From positions 1,550,001-1,614,000 of the forward strand of contig NZ_CP037745.1 in assembly GCF_004345025.1 (NCBI RefSeq): a DNA stretch of 64,000 nucleotides. Direction: 5' to 3'. The number at the start of each line of letters is the position of its first letter. Within the stretch, counting starts at the first letter, position 1. Shown one piece after another: positions 1-9,939 of the stretch. This DNA comes from Rheinheimera sp. D18. GTDB taxonomy: Bacteria > Pseudomonadota > Gammaproteobacteria > Enterobacterales > Alteromonadaceae. The translations under genes were made by a program, and so were the position numbers. The notes under the pieces were generated by a model that saw only the letters and a program-made list of their open reading frames with translations, made no database searches and had not been told where the DNA came from.

Positions 1-66
1 CAACTTACCGGCGCGGAGCAAGGCGCATGCAGTTTATTCGGCACCGAGGAGCACCTGCATGGCTAA
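1..66 (+). CDS. edd: 3' end of phosphogluconate dehydratase (partial)
   Basis: Frame 1 is open from the window edge to TAA at 64-66 and encodes the last 21 residues of a protein, including GAEQGACSLF. This resembles the C-terminus of Edd (SGAEQGA...), the Entner-Doudoroff dehydratase that makes KDPG from 6-phosphogluconate. Its stop overlaps the glk start by a few bases, so edd, glk and eda are probably one operon. The rest of the gene lies outside the window. The assignment rests on a short tail plus the context of glk and eda. Confidence 0.7.
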   Translation, partial: QLTGAEQGACSLFGTEEHLHG

Positions 67-1033
67 CTTGCCAACTTATGCCATTGTGGCTGATATTGGT
101 GGTACCAATGCCCGTTTTAGCCGGGTTGATCTGACAACCTTAGCGCTAGATAAGGTGGCGGTGTATGCCTGTGCCGATTTTGCCAGCCTAGCCGCTGCAC
201 TTATACATTATCAAACAGAACAACAGTTGATGCTAATGAAGCATGTCGCTATTGCCATTGCTTGTCCGGTTAACGGCGACCAAATTAGCATGACTAATTT
301 TCATTGGCAGTTTTCAGTAAATGCTATGCAGCGGCAGCTAGGCTTAGAAGCACTACTGGTTATTAACGATTTTACTGCCGTCGCCATGTGTCTGCCCGCA
401 TTAAATGCCGAACAGAAGGTGCAAGTGGGTGCGGGAGAAATACAACAGGGTAAACCTATGCTAGTGCTGGGTGCCGGTACCGGGCTTGGTGTTGCCTATC
501 TATTAAAGATTGACGACACCTTTATTCCATTACCAAGCGAAGGTGGGCATACCGAATTTGCGGTGCAAACTGAGCAAGAATGGTTTATTAAGCAACAATT
601 AGCCAAAGAATACGGCCACGTATCAGCCGAACGAATATTATCTGGCCCTGGGCTGGAAGCAATATTTAACGCCTTGGCACGCTATCGAGGGCAAGACGTA
701 GCACCGACAAGTGCCGCACAAATTGCCGCACAGGCACTGACGGGGAAGTCTGAATTGGCCAAAGACAGTGTTAACCAATTTTTTGCCAGTTTAGGCAGCG
801 TGGCTGGCGATCTGGCATTAACTTTAAGTACCTTTGGCGGCGTTTATATCGCCGGTGGTATTACGCCCAAACTGTTACCACTGATGGCTGATAGTGAATT
901 TAGATCTCGTTTTGAAACAAAAGGTCGATTAAGTGCATTTAATCGCCAGATCGCAACCTATGTTGTTACTGCTGCTCAGCCCGGTTTAGTAGGCGCGGCA
1001 GTGTATTTAAAACAATTTTTGGCGAGTAATTAA
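59..1033 (+). CDS. glk: Glucokinase
   Basis: ATP-dependent phosphorylation of glucose to glucose-6-phosphate in the cytoplasm, feeding the Entner-Doudoroff and Embden-Meyerhof routes. The 324-aa protein is the size expected of the bacterial Glk (ROK-unrelated) family. It has the N-terminal phosphate loop DIGGTN at residues 12-17, the catalytic-Asp segment VINDFTAVA (Asp104), the glycine-rich GAGTGLG near 138-144 and SEGGHTEF at 160-167. A GAGGAG ribosome site at 46-51 precedes ATG 59. The start lies inside the end of edd, and eda begins one base after the stop, so translation is probably coupled. No lesion is seen. Confidence 0.96.
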   Translation: MANLPTYAIVADIGGTNARFSRVDLTTLALDKVAVYACADFASLAAALIHYQTEQQLMLMKHVAIAIACPVNGDQISMTNFHWQFSVNAMQRQLGLEALLVINDFTAVAMCLPALNAEQKVQVGAGEIQQGKPMLVLGAGTGLGVAYLLKIDDTFIPLPSEGGHTEFAVQTEQEWFIKQQLAKEYGHVSAERILSGPGLEAIFNALARYRGQDVAPTSAAQIAAQALTGKSELAKDSVNQFFASLGSVAGDLALTLSTFGGVYIAGGITPKLLPLMADSEFRSRFETKGRLSAFNRQIATYVVTAAQPGLVGAAVYLKQFLASN

Positions 1034-1034
1034 T

Positions 1035-1682
1035 ATGGCATTTAAAAATTGGCAGTTACAACCCCAAACCTTATTTAACCAAGGGCCTGTAGTGCCAGTT
1101 ATTGTGGTTAAAGATCTCGCCGATGCTGTACCTATGGCCAAAGCGCTAGTGGCCGGTGGTATAAAAGTATTAGAAGTAACACTGCGTACACCTATTGCGC
1201 TGGACGCGATCCGTTTACTCGCAAAAGAAGTACCTGACGCCATTGTTGGTGCCGGTACTATAACTACGCCAGAACAGTTACAACAATGCATTGCCGCTGG
1301 AGCTAAGTTTGCAATAAGCCCCGGCCTTACACGTGAATTACTGCAAGCGGGGAAAGACGCCAGTATTCCGCTTATTCCAGGCATTGCCAGTATTTCTGAG
1401 TTAATGGAAGGGGTGAGCTTGGGTTATAGCCACTTTAAATTTTTTCCGGCTGAAGCCGCTGGTGGCGTAAAAACACTAAAATCGATTTATGGTCCATTTG
1501 CTGACGTATGCTTTTGCCCAACGGGTGGCATTAACGACAGTAATTTTATGGATTACTTAGCGTTACCCAACGTGAAATGTGTTGGTGGCTCTTGGATCGT
1601 ACCTGACGACGCCATAATACAAAAAGATTGGCAACGCATTACCGAGCTTTGCCAAGCCGCAGTAATTAAAAGCCGCGCCTAA
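1035..1682 (+). CDS. eda: KDPG/KHG aldolase
   Basis: Cleaves 2-keto-3-deoxy-6-phosphogluconate to pyruvate and glyceraldehyde-3-phosphate, the last Entner-Doudoroff step. The 215-aa TIM-barrel protein has the base-catalysis Glu in VLEVTLRT (Glu47) and the Schiff-base Lys in FKFFPAE (Lys135), matching Glu45 and Lys133 of the E. coli enzyme. PTGGIN near 162-167 forms the phosphate pocket. It is the last gene of edd-glk-eda, one base after glk, and is followed by a strong terminator. In Shewanella-type genomes such operons belong to the HexR regulon, but no promoter of this operon lies in the window. Confidence 0.96.
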   Translation: MAFKNWQLQPQTLFNQGPVVPVIVVKDLADAVPMAKALVAGGIKVLEVTLRTPIALDAIRLLAKEVPDAIVGAGTITTPEQLQQCIAAGAKFAISPGLTRELLQAGKDASIPLIPGIASISELMEGVSLGYSHFKFFPAEAAGGVKTLKSIYGPFADVCFCPTGGINDSNFMDYLALPNVKCVGGSWIVPDDAIIQKDWQRITELCQAAVIKSRA

Positions 1683-1705
1683 CCTGTTGCAGCCTAATAA
1701 CCATT

Positions 1706-1735
1706 AACGCCTAGTTTTAACTAGGCGTTTGTTTT
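1706..1735 (+). terminator. Rho-independent terminator after eda
   Basis: AACGCCTAG (1706-1714) pairs with CTAGGCGTT (1721-1729) across a 6-nt loop and is followed by TTTGTTTT. It ends the edd-glk-eda transcript. Confidence 0.85.
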
Positions 1736-1830
1736 GAGTTTACGTTCAAATAAGCGTATAGTAGCGCACTTTTTGCCCTTGGTAGTTTTGTCTACCTAGG
1801 TATCAGTCCTAACCTGTTCTGGAACACACT

Positions 1831-3420
1831 GTGATATCAACTGCTAACATTACAATGCAATTTGGCGCCAAGCCGTTGTTTGAAAATATTTCAATTAAAT
1901 TCGGCGATGGTAATCGCTACGGTTTAATTGGTGCGAACGGCTGTGGTAAATCCACTTTTATGAAAATTTTAAGTCGTGAACTTGAGCCAAGTGCGGGAAA
2001 TGTGTTTGTTGAACCTAATCACCGTGTAGCTAAGCTGCACCAAGATCAGTTCGCATTTGAACAATATTCGGTAATAGATACCGTTATTATGGGGCACGGC
2101 GAACTTTGGGCAGTAAAAGAAGAACGTGATCGTATTTACTCTAGTGCCGAGATGAGTGAAGAAGATGGTATGAAAGTAGCTGACTTAGAAGTTGCTTTTG
2201 GTGAAATGGACGGTTACACGGCAGAATCGCGCGCTGGCGAATTGTTAATTGGCGTCGGTATTCCGGTCGAGCAGCATTTTGGTTTAATGTCAGCCATTGC
2301 GCCCGGCTTTAAATTGCGGGTATTACTGGCACAAGTACTGTTTGCTGATCCAGAAATAATGCTGTTAGACGAACCTACCAACAACTTGGATATTAATACT
2401 ATTCGTTGGTTGGAAAACGTACTAGCTGAGCGCAATAGTACTATGGTTATCATTTCGCATGACCGTCACTTTTTAAATAGCGTTTGTACGCATATGGCTG
2501 ATTTAGATTACGGCGAGTTACGTTTGTATCCGGGTAATTACGACGAATATATGTTTGCTGCAACCCAAGCACGCGAGCGTTTATTGTCAGATAATGCGAA
2601 GAAAAAAGCCCAAATTGCTGAGCTACAAACCTTCGTTAGCCGCTTCTCTGCTAACGCCTCAAAAGCTAAGCAGGCTACATCGCGTGCCAAACAAATAGAT
2701 AAAATTCAGTTAGACGAAGTCAAAGCTTCTAGCCGCGTTAACCCATTTATTCGTTTTGAACAGCAAAAGCAGCTATATCGCTTAGCGCTAGAAGTAGAGG
2801 GTTTAAACAAGAGTTTTGGTGAGCTTAGCTTACTTAAAGATTTAGGTTTAACTATTGAAGTTGGCGAGAAAGTAGCCATTTTAGGTGCGAATGGTATTGG
2901 TAAAACTACGCTACTTAAATGTTTAGTAGGTGATTTAAAACCCGATTCAGGCATGGTGAAATGGTCAGAAAACCATAAGATTGGTTACTACGCTCAAGAT
3001 CATGCGCATGAGTTTAGCGAAGACATCAGTTTGTTTGACTGGATGAGCCAGTGGAAGCAGCCGTCTGATGATGAACAAGCGATCCGAGGTATTCTTGGCC
3101 GGTTATTATTTTCACAAGATGAGATTAAAAAGTCGGTTAAAGTACTATCAGGTGGTGAAAAAGGCCGGATGTTATTTGGTAAATTAATGTTACAACGGCC
3201 AAATATTTTAGTTATGGATGAACCGACCAACCACTTGGATATGGAATCGATAGAATCATTAAACTTGGCATTAGAGCATTATAAAGGCACGTTAATATTT
3301 GTTAGCCATGACCGTGAGTTTGTATCTAGTTTAGCCAGTAGAATCATTGAAATAACCGATAAAGATATTCGTAATTTCGTGGGTACGTACGAAGAGTATC
3401 TCGCGGCACAAACCGTGTAA
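1831..3420 (+). CDS. ybiT: ABC-F family ATPase YbiT
   Basis: Soluble duplicated-ATPase ABC-F protein without membrane segments; the family acts on the ribosome as translation factors. The 529-aa sequence resembles E. coli YbiT along its whole length. The first nucleotide-binding domain has Walker [10 protein letters not shown] at 34-42 and Walker [12 protein letters not shown] charged linker (about 240-300, with [18 protein letters not shown]) forms the P-site tRNA interaction motif. The second domain has [20 protein letters not shown] and MDEPTNHLD. The start is GTG 1831, chosen because it gives the family N-terminus. It is a single-gene unit with its own terminator. Its detailed role is less clear than that of EttA. 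Confidence 0.93.
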   Translation: MISTANITMQFGAKPLFENISIKFGDGNRYGLIGANGCGKSTFMKILSRELEPSAGNVFVEPNHRVAKLHQDQFAFEQYSVIDTVIMGHGELWAVKEERDRIYSSAEMSEEDGMKVADLEVAFGEMDGYTAESRAGELLIGVGIPVEQHFGLMSAIAPGFKLRVLLAQVLFADPEIMLLDEPTNNLDINTIRWLENVLAERNSTMVIISHDRHFLNSVCTHMADLDYGELRLYPGNYDEYMFAATQARERLLSDNAKKKAQIAELQTFVSRFSANASKAKQATSRAKQIDKIQLDEVKASSRVNPFIRFEQQKQLYRLALEVEGLNKSFGELSLLKDLGLTIEVGEKVAILGANGIGKTTLLKCLVGDLKPDSGMVKWSENHKIGYYAQDHAHEFSEDISLFDWMSQWKQPSDDEQAIRGILGRLLFSQDEIKKSVKVLSGGEKGRMLFGKLMLQRPNILVMDEPTNHLDMESIESLNLALEHYKGTLIFVSHDREFVSSLASRIIEITDKDIRNFVGTYEEYLAAQTV

Positions 3421-3428
3421 TAACAAGC

Positions 3429-3465
3429 ATAAAGCCGGGCATTCACGACCGGCTTTATTGTTTTT
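3429..3465 (+). terminator. Rho-independent terminator after ybiT
   Basis: ATAAAGCCGG (3429-3438) pairs with CCGGCTTTAT (3449-3458), a perfect 10-bp stem, followed by TGTTTTT. Confidence 0.85.
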
Positions 3466-3535
3466 CTACTTGAATTTTCTACACAACATCCCCATGTCTA
3501 GTTAGTCCATATTTATTTACGCGCGGTAACACACT

Positions 3536-3557
3536 GTTTTACCTAGAAAGGTAAAAC
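3536..3557. promoter_or_regulatory. Interrupted palindrome upstream of dps, candidate operator
   Basis: GTTTTACC (3536-3543) and GGTAAAAC (3550-3557) are perfect inverted 8-mers around a 6-nt centre. They sit 59 bp before the dps start and just upstream of TATGCT (3571-3576), a possible -10 with no good -35. The position suits a regulator of dps, but I cannot name the factor. Confidence 0.45.
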
Positions 3558-3615
3558 GATATTTCTATTTTATGCTATGTTAAAACGGTGTCCGTGCTCA
3601 TTAAGAGGAAGCGCT

Positions 3616-4083
3616 ATGAAAATTAATATTGGTATTAACGACGTGCAACGTAAAGCCATTGTCGAAGGTTTATCTGTACTGCTTGCCGACACCTATACAT
3701 TATATTTAAAAACGCATAATTATCATTGGAACGTAACTGGGCCAATGTTTCAAACACTACACACCTTATTTGAAACTCAGTATATGGAATTATCAACTGC
3801 GGTTGACGATATCGCTGAGCGTATTCGTGCGTTAGGTGAGTTTGCGCCGGGCTCTTACAAGGCTTATGCCAAATTAACATCAATTAAAGAAGCCGATGGT
3901 ATTCCAAGTGCTGAAGAGATGATTAGAGATTTAGTTAATGGCCAAGAAGCTATTGCTAAAACGGCACGTTCATTGGTTAAAACCGCTGAAGATGCTGAAG
4001 ACGAAGTAACCTTAGATATTTTAACGCAACGCATGACAGTACATGAAAAAACGGCCTGGATGTTACGTAGTTTAGTCGCCTAA
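3616..4083 (+). CDS. dps: Dps-family DNA-binding ferritin-like protein
   Basis: Dodecameric mini-ferritin that oxidises Fe(II) with peroxide, stores iron and protects DNA in starvation or oxidative stress. I chose ATG 3616 because AAGAGGAA lies at 3603-3610; an upstream in-frame ATG at 3577 would add 13 residues without a ribosome site. The resulting 155-aa protein has His37, His49, Asp64 and Glu68 with the exact spacing of the inter-subunit ferroxidase site of this family (His-x11-His-x14-Asp-x3-Glu). It stands alone between ybiT and an HDOD gene, with a palindrome upstream and a hairpin downstream. The N-terminus is short, with few lysines, so DNA binding is not assured. Confidence 0.93.
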   Translation: MKINIGINDVQRKAIVEGLSVLLADTYTLYLKTHNYHWNVTGPMFQTLHTLFETQYMELSTAVDDIAERIRALGEFAPGSYKAYAKLTSIKEADGIPSAEEMIRDLVNGQEAIAKTARSLVKTAEDAEDEVTLDILTQRMTVHEKTAWMLRSLVA

Positions 4084-4090
4084 ATTTAAC

Positions 4091-4124
4091 CTATTACAGG
4101 TCAGTCTGGTCTGGCCTGTAATAG
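4091..4124. terminator. Perfect hairpin after dps, weak terminator
   Basis: CTATTACAGG (4091-4100) pairs perfectly with CCTGTAATAG (4115-4124) around a 14-nt loop. There is no proper T-run after it (CTTGTGG), so it may stabilise the 3' end or be a weak terminator. Confidence 0.5.
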
Positions 4125-4267
4125 CTTGTGGCACGCTAAGCGCATATAAACGACGTTCTAACAAAAAACACTAAGTTTTTCCCAGCAAACCTTGTAAAAT
4201 CGTATCAAGCAGTAACACTTATAGTTAACGCACCATAGTGTGTGTTCGCTACGGGAGATAATATCCA

Positions 4268-5113
4268 ATGAAAGCTTTGCAATATGCTCAGAATGTTGCA
4301 GATCTGTTTGCCTTGCCGGAAGGATATTTACATGCAAAGCAGCTGATGGACTCTGACACCGCAAGTTTGGATGAAGTCGCCGACGTGATCATGTTAGATC
4401 CGGTGTTAACCTCTAAGCTTCTAAAGTTGGCCAACAGCGCCATATACAATTTACCTTACCAAGTAGAAAGCGTCAGCAAGGCCCTTTTAATTTTAGGTAA
4501 AACTCAAGTTTATAACTTGATCCTGAGTATTGGCATTTCATCGGCATGTAGCAAAATTGACACCTCAGCCATTGATCTTGAACGGTTTTGGGAGCAAAGC
4601 ATTAATGCGGCGCTAATCGCTCGCTTTCTTGCGCAGTGCTGCCTGCTAAAACCTACCGATCGGTATTATGTTGCAGGTTTACTGCACAATATTGGCGAGT
4701 TAGTGGTTTTACAAAATAACCCAGTACAAGCACAAAACTGTCAAAATTACACGGCAAGTGAACGGCCATGGCAAGTGCAACAGCGTGAACTCGGTTTTAC
4801 CTATGCCGATTGCGGTGCCGAGTTACTGCATTTATGGCAATTACCCGACAGTATTGTCGAACCTATTGCCTTACAGCATAGCCATAATTTTGTGCAGAAA
4901 AATAAAGCGCAGCTCGTAACATATTTGGCCACACGTTTGGCATTAGCTAACCAGCATCCAGAAATTTATTCGATAAAAGAATTGGTCGATCCTTTTGTGC
5001 TCGAATTATTACAACTAAGCCAACAAGATGTGCTTCGCGCCATTGATTTTTGTAATACGGAAGGCTTATTTATCCTATCGGTACTAAATCCTAGAATTAG
5101 CACCATTTATTAA
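4268..5113 (+). CDS. HDOD domain protein
   Basis: A 281-aa protein made mainly of one HDOD domain (about residues 4-205), a relative of the HD phosphohydrolase fold that usually lacks catalytic residues and works as a signalling or scaffold module. The segments LDPVLTSKLLKLANSA and ALLILGKTQVYNLILS are typical of the family, and HNIGELVVLQ is the HD-like region. There is no GGDEF, EAL or receiver domain. GGAG at 4253-4256 supports ATG 4268. It appears monocistronic between dps and malic enzyme. A specific role cannot be assigned from sequence. Confidence 0.85.
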   Translation: MKALQYAQNVADLFALPEGYLHAKQLMDSDTASLDEVADVIMLDPVLTSKLLKLANSAIYNLPYQVESVSKALLILGKTQVYNLILSIGISSACSKIDTSAIDLERFWEQSINAALIARFLAQCCLLKPTDRYYVAGLLHNIGELVVLQNNPVQAQNCQNYTASERPWQVQQRELGFTYADCGAELLHLWQLPDSIVEPIALQHSHNFVQKNKAQLVTYLATRLALANQHPEIYSIKELVDPFVLELLQLSQQDVLRAIDFCNTEGLFILSVLNPRISTIY

Positions 5114-5169
5114 TTTTAAGCTAGGCAAGGTGCCATAGTGTTACCTTGTCTACTTTCGGATGTCTATTA

Positions 5170-6852
5170 ATGAAAAAACTCCCGCTGTATACCGCATATT
5201 CAGGCTCTGCATTATTAGAAACGCCATTGTTAAATAAAGGCAGTGCTTTTACGCAAGAAGAACGTTTAGCCTTTAATTTGGCAGGGTTATTACCGCCCCG
5301 TTATGAAACGATTGAAGAGCAAGTTAGCCGTGCTTATATGCAATATAAAAGCTTTGACACCGCGATTAACAAGCATATTTACTTGCGGGCCATTCAAGAC
5401 AATAACGAAACTTTATTCCATCGCCTGCTGCAGCAGCATTTAGAGGAAATGATCCCGATTATTTACACGCCAACGGTGGGTGATGCGTGTGAGCAGTTTT
5501 CTGATATTTACCGCAGCGCACGTGGCTTATTTATTAGTTATAACGATCGGCATCAGTTAGATGAAGTACTAAGAAACGCCACTAAACGTAAGGTAAAAGT
5601 GATTGTCGTCACCGATGGTGAACGTGTGCTTGGTCTAGGTGATCAGGGCATTGGCGGCATGGGCATTTCTATTGGTAAATTGTCGTTATATACCGCATGT
5701 GGTGGTATTAGCCCTGCTTATACCTTACCGGTAATGCTGGATGTGGGTACCAACAACGAAAAACTGCTGAACGACCCAATGTATATGGGCCTTAGACAAA
5801 AGCGGGTAGCACAACAAGAATATGATGAATTTGTTGAGTTGTTTATTCAAGCGGTAAAACGTCGTTGGCCCGAAGCGATTATTCAGTTTGAAGATTTTGC
5901 CCAGCCTAATGCTATGCCAATATTACAGCGTTATCGCGATAAAATTTGCTGTTTTAATGATGATATTCAGGGCACTGCAGCAGTGACAGTAGGTACCTTG
6001 CTTGCTGCTTGTCGCAGTAAAAATGCTAAGTTATCTGAACAAAAAGTGGTATTTGTTGGTGCCGGTTCGGCCGGCTGTGGCATAGCAGAGCAGGTTATTA
6101 GCCAAATGGTGGTTGAGGGAATTAGTGAAACTCAAGCGCGTAGCCAAGTGTATATGATTGACCGTTTTGGTTTGCTTACCTGCAGCACCCCCGATTTACG
6201 TGATTTTCAACAAGCCTTAGCACAACCACAAAGTGCCATAGATAGCTGGAGCTATAGCGGTGCGTTTCCAACGCTACTTGATGTAATGAACTGCGCCGCA
6301 CCGGGTATTCTAATAGGTGTGTCCGGACAGCCCGGTTTATTTACCGAAGCGGTAATTCGCGCTATGAAAGCGGGCACCACAACGCCTATTATATTTCCAT
6401 TAAGTAACCCGTCGCGTCAGGTTGAAGCCACACCTGAGCAAGTTATAAATTGGACTGATGGCGATGTCATTATTGCTACCGGTAGCCCCTTTGCGCCGGT
6501 AACCTATAACGGCAAGCAATATGCTATTGCCCAGTGTAACAATAGTTATATTTTTCCCGGTATTGGCCTTGGCGTAATAGCGAGCAAGGCACGGCTTATT
6601 AGCGATGAGATGTTACGCGAAGCCAGTAAAACCTTAGCTGCGGCGTCACCAAGAGCGAATACAGGTAGTGGTGGTTTATTACCCGCATTTACAGAATTAG
6701 CGGCACTAAGTAAGCAGATCGCCTTTAACGTGGCTAAGGTTGCGATACAGCAAGGTTTAGCCTTAGAACTTGACGATGCGCAATTACAGCAGAAAATTGA
6801 TGATAATTTTTGGTTGCCGCAATATCGGCAGTACAAACGGGTTAGTGCTTAA
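5170..6852 (+). CDS. maeA: NAD-dependent malic enzyme
   Basis: Oxidative decarboxylation of L-malate to pyruvate and CO2, linking the citric acid cycle to pyruvate. The protein (560 aa from ATG 5170) is close to E. coli MaeA/SfcA throughout. The N-terminal malic domain contains [13 protein letters not shown] and [10 protein letters not shown]; the metal-site segment is [12 protein letters not shown]; the NAD-binding loop is [13 protein letters not shown]. An in-frame ATG at 5146 would add 8 residues that do not fit the family start, so the start with GGA at 5158-5160 is preferred. The C-terminal [12 protein letters not shown] matches the E. coli end. It is a single gene with no clear terminator. 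Confidence 0.95.
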   Translation: MKKLPLYTAYSGSALLETPLLNKGSAFTQEERLAFNLAGLLPPRYETIEEQVSRAYMQYKSFDTAINKHIYLRAIQDNNETLFHRLLQQHLEEMIPIIYTPTVGDACEQFSDIYRSARGLFISYNDRHQLDEVLRNATKRKVKVIVVTDGERVLGLGDQGIGGMGISIGKLSLYTACGGISPAYTLPVMLDVGTNNEKLLNDPMYMGLRQKRVAQQEYDEFVELFIQAVKRRWPEAIIQFEDFAQPNAMPILQRYRDKICCFNDDIQGTAAVTVGTLLAACRSKNAKLSEQKVVFVGAGSAGCGIAEQVISQMVVEGISETQARSQVYMIDRFGLLTCSTPDLRDFQQALAQPQSAIDSWSYSGAFPTLLDVMNCAAPGILIGVSGQPGLFTEAVIRAMKAGTTTPIIFPLSNPSRQVEATPEQVINWTDGDVIIATGSPFAPVTYNGKQYAIAQCNNSYIFPGIGLGVIASKARLISDEMLREASKTLAAASPRANTGSGGLLPAFTELAALSKQIAFNVAKVAIQQGLALELDDAQLQQKIDDNFWLPQYRQYKRVSA

Positions 6853-6964
6853 ACCAGTATAAGTTCAAGCCAGACAAAGCTGGTTACAATTAAGGCTTAT
6901 ATTAAAAACCGATTACAGGGTAGGCTGTGTTTAATAACTACTAAAGTAATAAGGACGCGTTTTT

Positions 6965-8821
6965 ATGTATAAGTCTTTGCTTACGCTGGCAATTGCCAGC
7001 GTTATCACAGGTTGCAGCCCTGCAACTGAAACCCCAACCAACAGTGCGGCCAATGTTGTTGCAGAGCAAAAGCAGCAATCAGAGACCGAACGCTTAAATC
7101 AATGGTTTGACATAAAATATAATGAACAACTGCAGCAAAGCCCATTACAAATGACGTTTTTGGGCCGCAAAGATAAGTATGACCAAATTGATGATGTCTC
7201 TATTGCTGCAGAAGATAAACAGCTAGCTTGGTTAGCCGCTACCGTGGCGGAGTTAAAAAGCCAATTTGATTACAGTAAGTTAGAGCCTGAAGCGCAAACC
7301 TCTTATGACATCTGGGTTTATCAATATGAGCAAGCTAAAGAGGGCGTAGCCTTTCGCCACAATGCTTATGTATTTACTCAAATGCAGGGCATACAGAGCA
7401 TGTTGCCGCAAATTCTTATTACCTTTCACAAGGTAGATAATATCGATGATATGCAAGCCTATGTTAAACGTATCGATGGCATTAGCCACGCACTTAACCA
7501 GTTGCTAGAGCGTGCTAAAGACAATGCAAAGCTAAATATACGTGCGCCGCGTTTTGCTTATGAGGGCGTAGTAGCACAAATTAATAATTTGATTACTGGT
7601 GCGCCTTTTATTGATGCCGAGCAAGATGTTCCGCTATGGGCCGATGCCAAAGATAAAATTGATACTCTGGTTAAAGCTGATAAGTTAACGGATAGCCAAG
7701 CTAAACAGCTAGCTGATGATGCAAAGACAGCGTTAGAAACCCAATTTTTACCTGCCTATACCGCACTTAAGCAATGGTTAGAGCAAGACATTCAGTTTAC
7801 TGATGATATAGCGACAGGCGTAGGCAAGCAGCCTAATGGTGTCGACTATTACAATTATCAATTAAAAGTATCAACCACTACCGATTTAACCGCCGAGCAA
7901 ATTCACCAAATTGGCTTGAACGAGGTAGAGCGCTTAACTAATGAAATGATCGCAATAAAAAACAAAGTAGGTTTTACCGGCGATTTAAAAGCCTTCTTTA
8001 AATTTATTAAAGACGATGATCAATTTTACTATCCTGAGACAGATGCTGGGCGTGAAGCATATTTAGAGGATTCACGTCAGTACCTTGCGTTTATTAATCA
8101 GCGATTACCCGAGTTCTTCGGAATTTTACCCAAAGCTGATCTGACAGTGAAAAGAGTAGAAGCGTTTAGAGAAGAGCCAGGTGCAGCACAGCATTATTTC
8201 CCTGGTACCCCAGATGGTGCAAGGCCAGGTATTTACTATGCGCATTTGTCTGATATGCGCTCTATGCCAAAAAATGAAATGGAGGCCATTGCTTATCACG
8301 AAGGTAACCCAGGCCATCATATGCAAATATCTATTGCGCAAGAGTTAACTTCGGTACCCACATTTCGCACTCAAGCTGGCTTTACCGCATATTCCGAAGG
8401 TTGGGGGTTATATGCCGAGTTATTAGCCAAAGAAATGGGTGCTTATCAAAACCCGTATTCCGATTTTGGCCGTTTGATCACTGAAATGTGGCGTGCGGTG
8501 CGTTTAGTGGTCGATACAGGGCTGCATGCTAAAGGCTGGAATGAGCAACAAGCGATAGATTACTTTTTAGAGAAAACGCCCATCGCTCAAGGTGCGGTTA
8601 TTTCAGAGGTACGTCGTTATATTGTTTGGCCTGGCCAAGCAACCGCATATAAAATTGGCATGTTAAAAATAGTAGAGCTACGCAGTAAAGCGCAAACTGA
8701 GCTAGGTGATAAGTTTGATATTCGCGCCTTTCATGACACAGTATTAGGTGGCGGTGCATTGCCACTTAATGTGTTAGAAAAACGGGTTAATAACTGGATT
8801 GCTAGCGTAAAAGCCGCTTAA
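6965..8821 (+). CDS. DUF885 family lipoprotein (putative metallo-dependent hydrolase)
   Basis: The 618-aa protein starts with a lipoprotein signal peptide ending in ITGC (Cys17), so it is probably anchored in the cell envelope. The body is a DUF885 domain, a large helical family thought to contain zinc peptidases. The segment YHEGNPGHHMQ near residue 443 is the family's zinc-motif-like region, and EGWGLYAELL is the second conserved block. Residues 20-45 form a low-complexity linker. It is transcribed alone and ends in a good terminator. The substrate is unknown; peptidase activity is an inference from the family. Confidence 0.85.
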   Translation: MYKSLLTLAIASVITGCSPATETPTNSAANVVAEQKQQSETERLNQWFDIKYNEQLQQSPLQMTFLGRKDKYDQIDDVSIAAEDKQLAWLAATVAELKSQFDYSKLEPEAQTSYDIWVYQYEQAKEGVAFRHNAYVFTQMQGIQSMLPQILITFHKVDNIDDMQAYVKRIDGISHALNQLLERAKDNAKLNIRAPRFAYEGVVAQINNLITGAPFIDAEQDVPLWADAKDKIDTLVKADKLTDSQAKQLADDAKTALETQFLPAYTALKQWLEQDIQFTDDIATGVGKQPNGVDYYNYQLKVSTTTDLTAEQIHQIGLNEVERLTNEMIAIKNKVGFTGDLKAFFKFIKDDDQFYYPETDAGREAYLEDSRQYLAFINQRLPEFFGILPKADLTVKRVEAFREEPGAAQHYFPGTPDGARPGIYYAHLSDMRSMPKNEMEAIAYHEGNPGHHMQISIAQELTSVPTFRTQAGFTAYSEGWGLYAELLAKEMGAYQNPYSDFGRLITEMWRAVRLVVDTGLHAKGWNEQQAIDYFLEKTPIAQGAVISEVRRYIVWPGQATAYKIGMLKIVELRSKAQTELGDKFDIRAFHDTVLGGGALPLNVLEKRVNNWIASVKAA

Positions 8822-8845
8822 GTATTAATTTGTTTTAGGTTAAAT

Positions 8846-8872
8846 AAGGCTGTTGTTATAACAGCCTTTTTA
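8846..8872 (+). terminator. Rho-independent terminator after DUF885 gene
   Basis: AAGGCTGTT (8846-8854) pairs with AACAGCCTT (8860-8868) across a 5-nt loop, followed by TTTATTT. Confidence 0.85.
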
Positions 8873-8891
8873 TTTATACCAAGACAAACAG

Positions 8892-9731
8892 CTATAAATT
8901 GAATGGAATAAAATCAGAGCTATTATGGCGCTCTGGTAGCTGCGCGCCGTCACCAAACGAGCGATTAACTAAGTGACCACGTTTTACCGCTGGGCGCTGT
9001 GCCAGCTGCTTAGCCCAGCGTAAAACATGGCTATAACTTTGCACATCTAAAAATTCTGCCGCGTTATATAGTTGGCCCAACACTAAGCCGCCGTACCACG
9101 GCCAAATGGCCATATCAGCAATACTATATTCATCACCAGCTATATATTCGTGCAGCGCAAGTTGCTTATCTAATACATCTAGCTGGCGTTTTACTTCCAT
9201 GGCATAGCGATTTATTGGGTATTCGTATTTTTCTGGTGCATAGGCATAAAAATGACCGAAGCCGCCACCTAAAAAGGGGGCACTGCCCATTTGCCAAAAT
9301 AACCAGCTCATTACTTCGGTGCGTTTTGCTAAGTCTTTGCTTAAAAATGCATTAAATTTATCGGCCAGATAAACTAAAATCGAACCTGACTCGAATATGC
9401 GCATGCCATTAGTGGTGTCCAATAAAGCCGGAATTTTTGAATTTGGGTTAATCTCAACAAAGCCACTGGCAAATTGATCGCCTTTACTAATATCAATTAG
9501 CCACGCATCGTATTCAGCTGCGCTATGGCCAGCAAGTAGCAGCTCTTCTAACATTATGGTTACTTTCACGCCGTTGGGAGTAGCCAATGAATACAACTGC
9601 AATGGATGTTTACCAACCTGCATTGCTTTGTTATGAGTAGCACCTGAAACAGGGCGATTAATATGGGCAAATTTACCCCCGTTTTCGCTATCCCAGGTCC
9701 ACACTTTGGGCGGGGTATAATTGTTAGTCAT
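8892..9731 (-). CDS. yghU: Glutathione S-transferase-like protein YghU
   Basis: A 279-aa Nu-class GST relative that resembles E. coli YghU throughout: N-terminal KVWTWDSENGGKFA, the thioredoxin-fold glutathione site with NPNSKIPAL and FESGSILVYLA, and a helical C-terminal domain with FLGGGFGHFY and ADMAIWPWYG. The family binds two glutathiones and has disulfide-bond reductase activity. A good AGGAG site precedes the ATG. It is divergent from the diaminopimelate dehydrogenase gene, with 208 bp between them, and convergent with the DUF885 gene. No lesion is seen. Confidence 0.93.
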   Translation of the reverse strand: MTNNYTPPKVWTWDSENGGKFAHINRPVSGATHNKAMQVGKHPLQLYSLATPNGVKVTIMLEELLLAGHSAAEYDAWLIDISKGDQFASGFVEINPNSKIPALLDTTNGMRIFESGSILVYLADKFNAFLSKDLAKRTEVMSWLFWQMGSAPFLGGGFGHFYAYAPEKYEYPINRYAMEVKRQLDVLDKQLALHEYIAGDEYSIADMAIWPWYGGLVLGQLYNAAEFLDVQSYSHVLRWAKQLAQRPAVKRGHLVNRSFGDGAQLPERHNSSDFIPFNL

Positions 9732-9939
9732 AAAAAGCTCCTGATTTGGTTTAATTAAAATTAAAGAGATAATTAATTTATCCGGTATTTTGCTTAGTGT
9801 TCCGGCAAGATTGCGTTATTATTTTGCTGCTAAGCCAATCTCTCAATTAACACTGCGCATTTAAAACGTTTTGTTTTTTTAATGCTGTGCAGTGGTATTG
9901 GCCTGTTTCGTTATTTTTAATGCTATAAGGTAAATTATT

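Noticed and set aside
9732-9939. Lysine riboswitch upstream of the diaminopimelate dehydrogenase gene
   Set aside because: I could not find the conserved core or a terminator hairpin in this A/T-rich 208-bp region.
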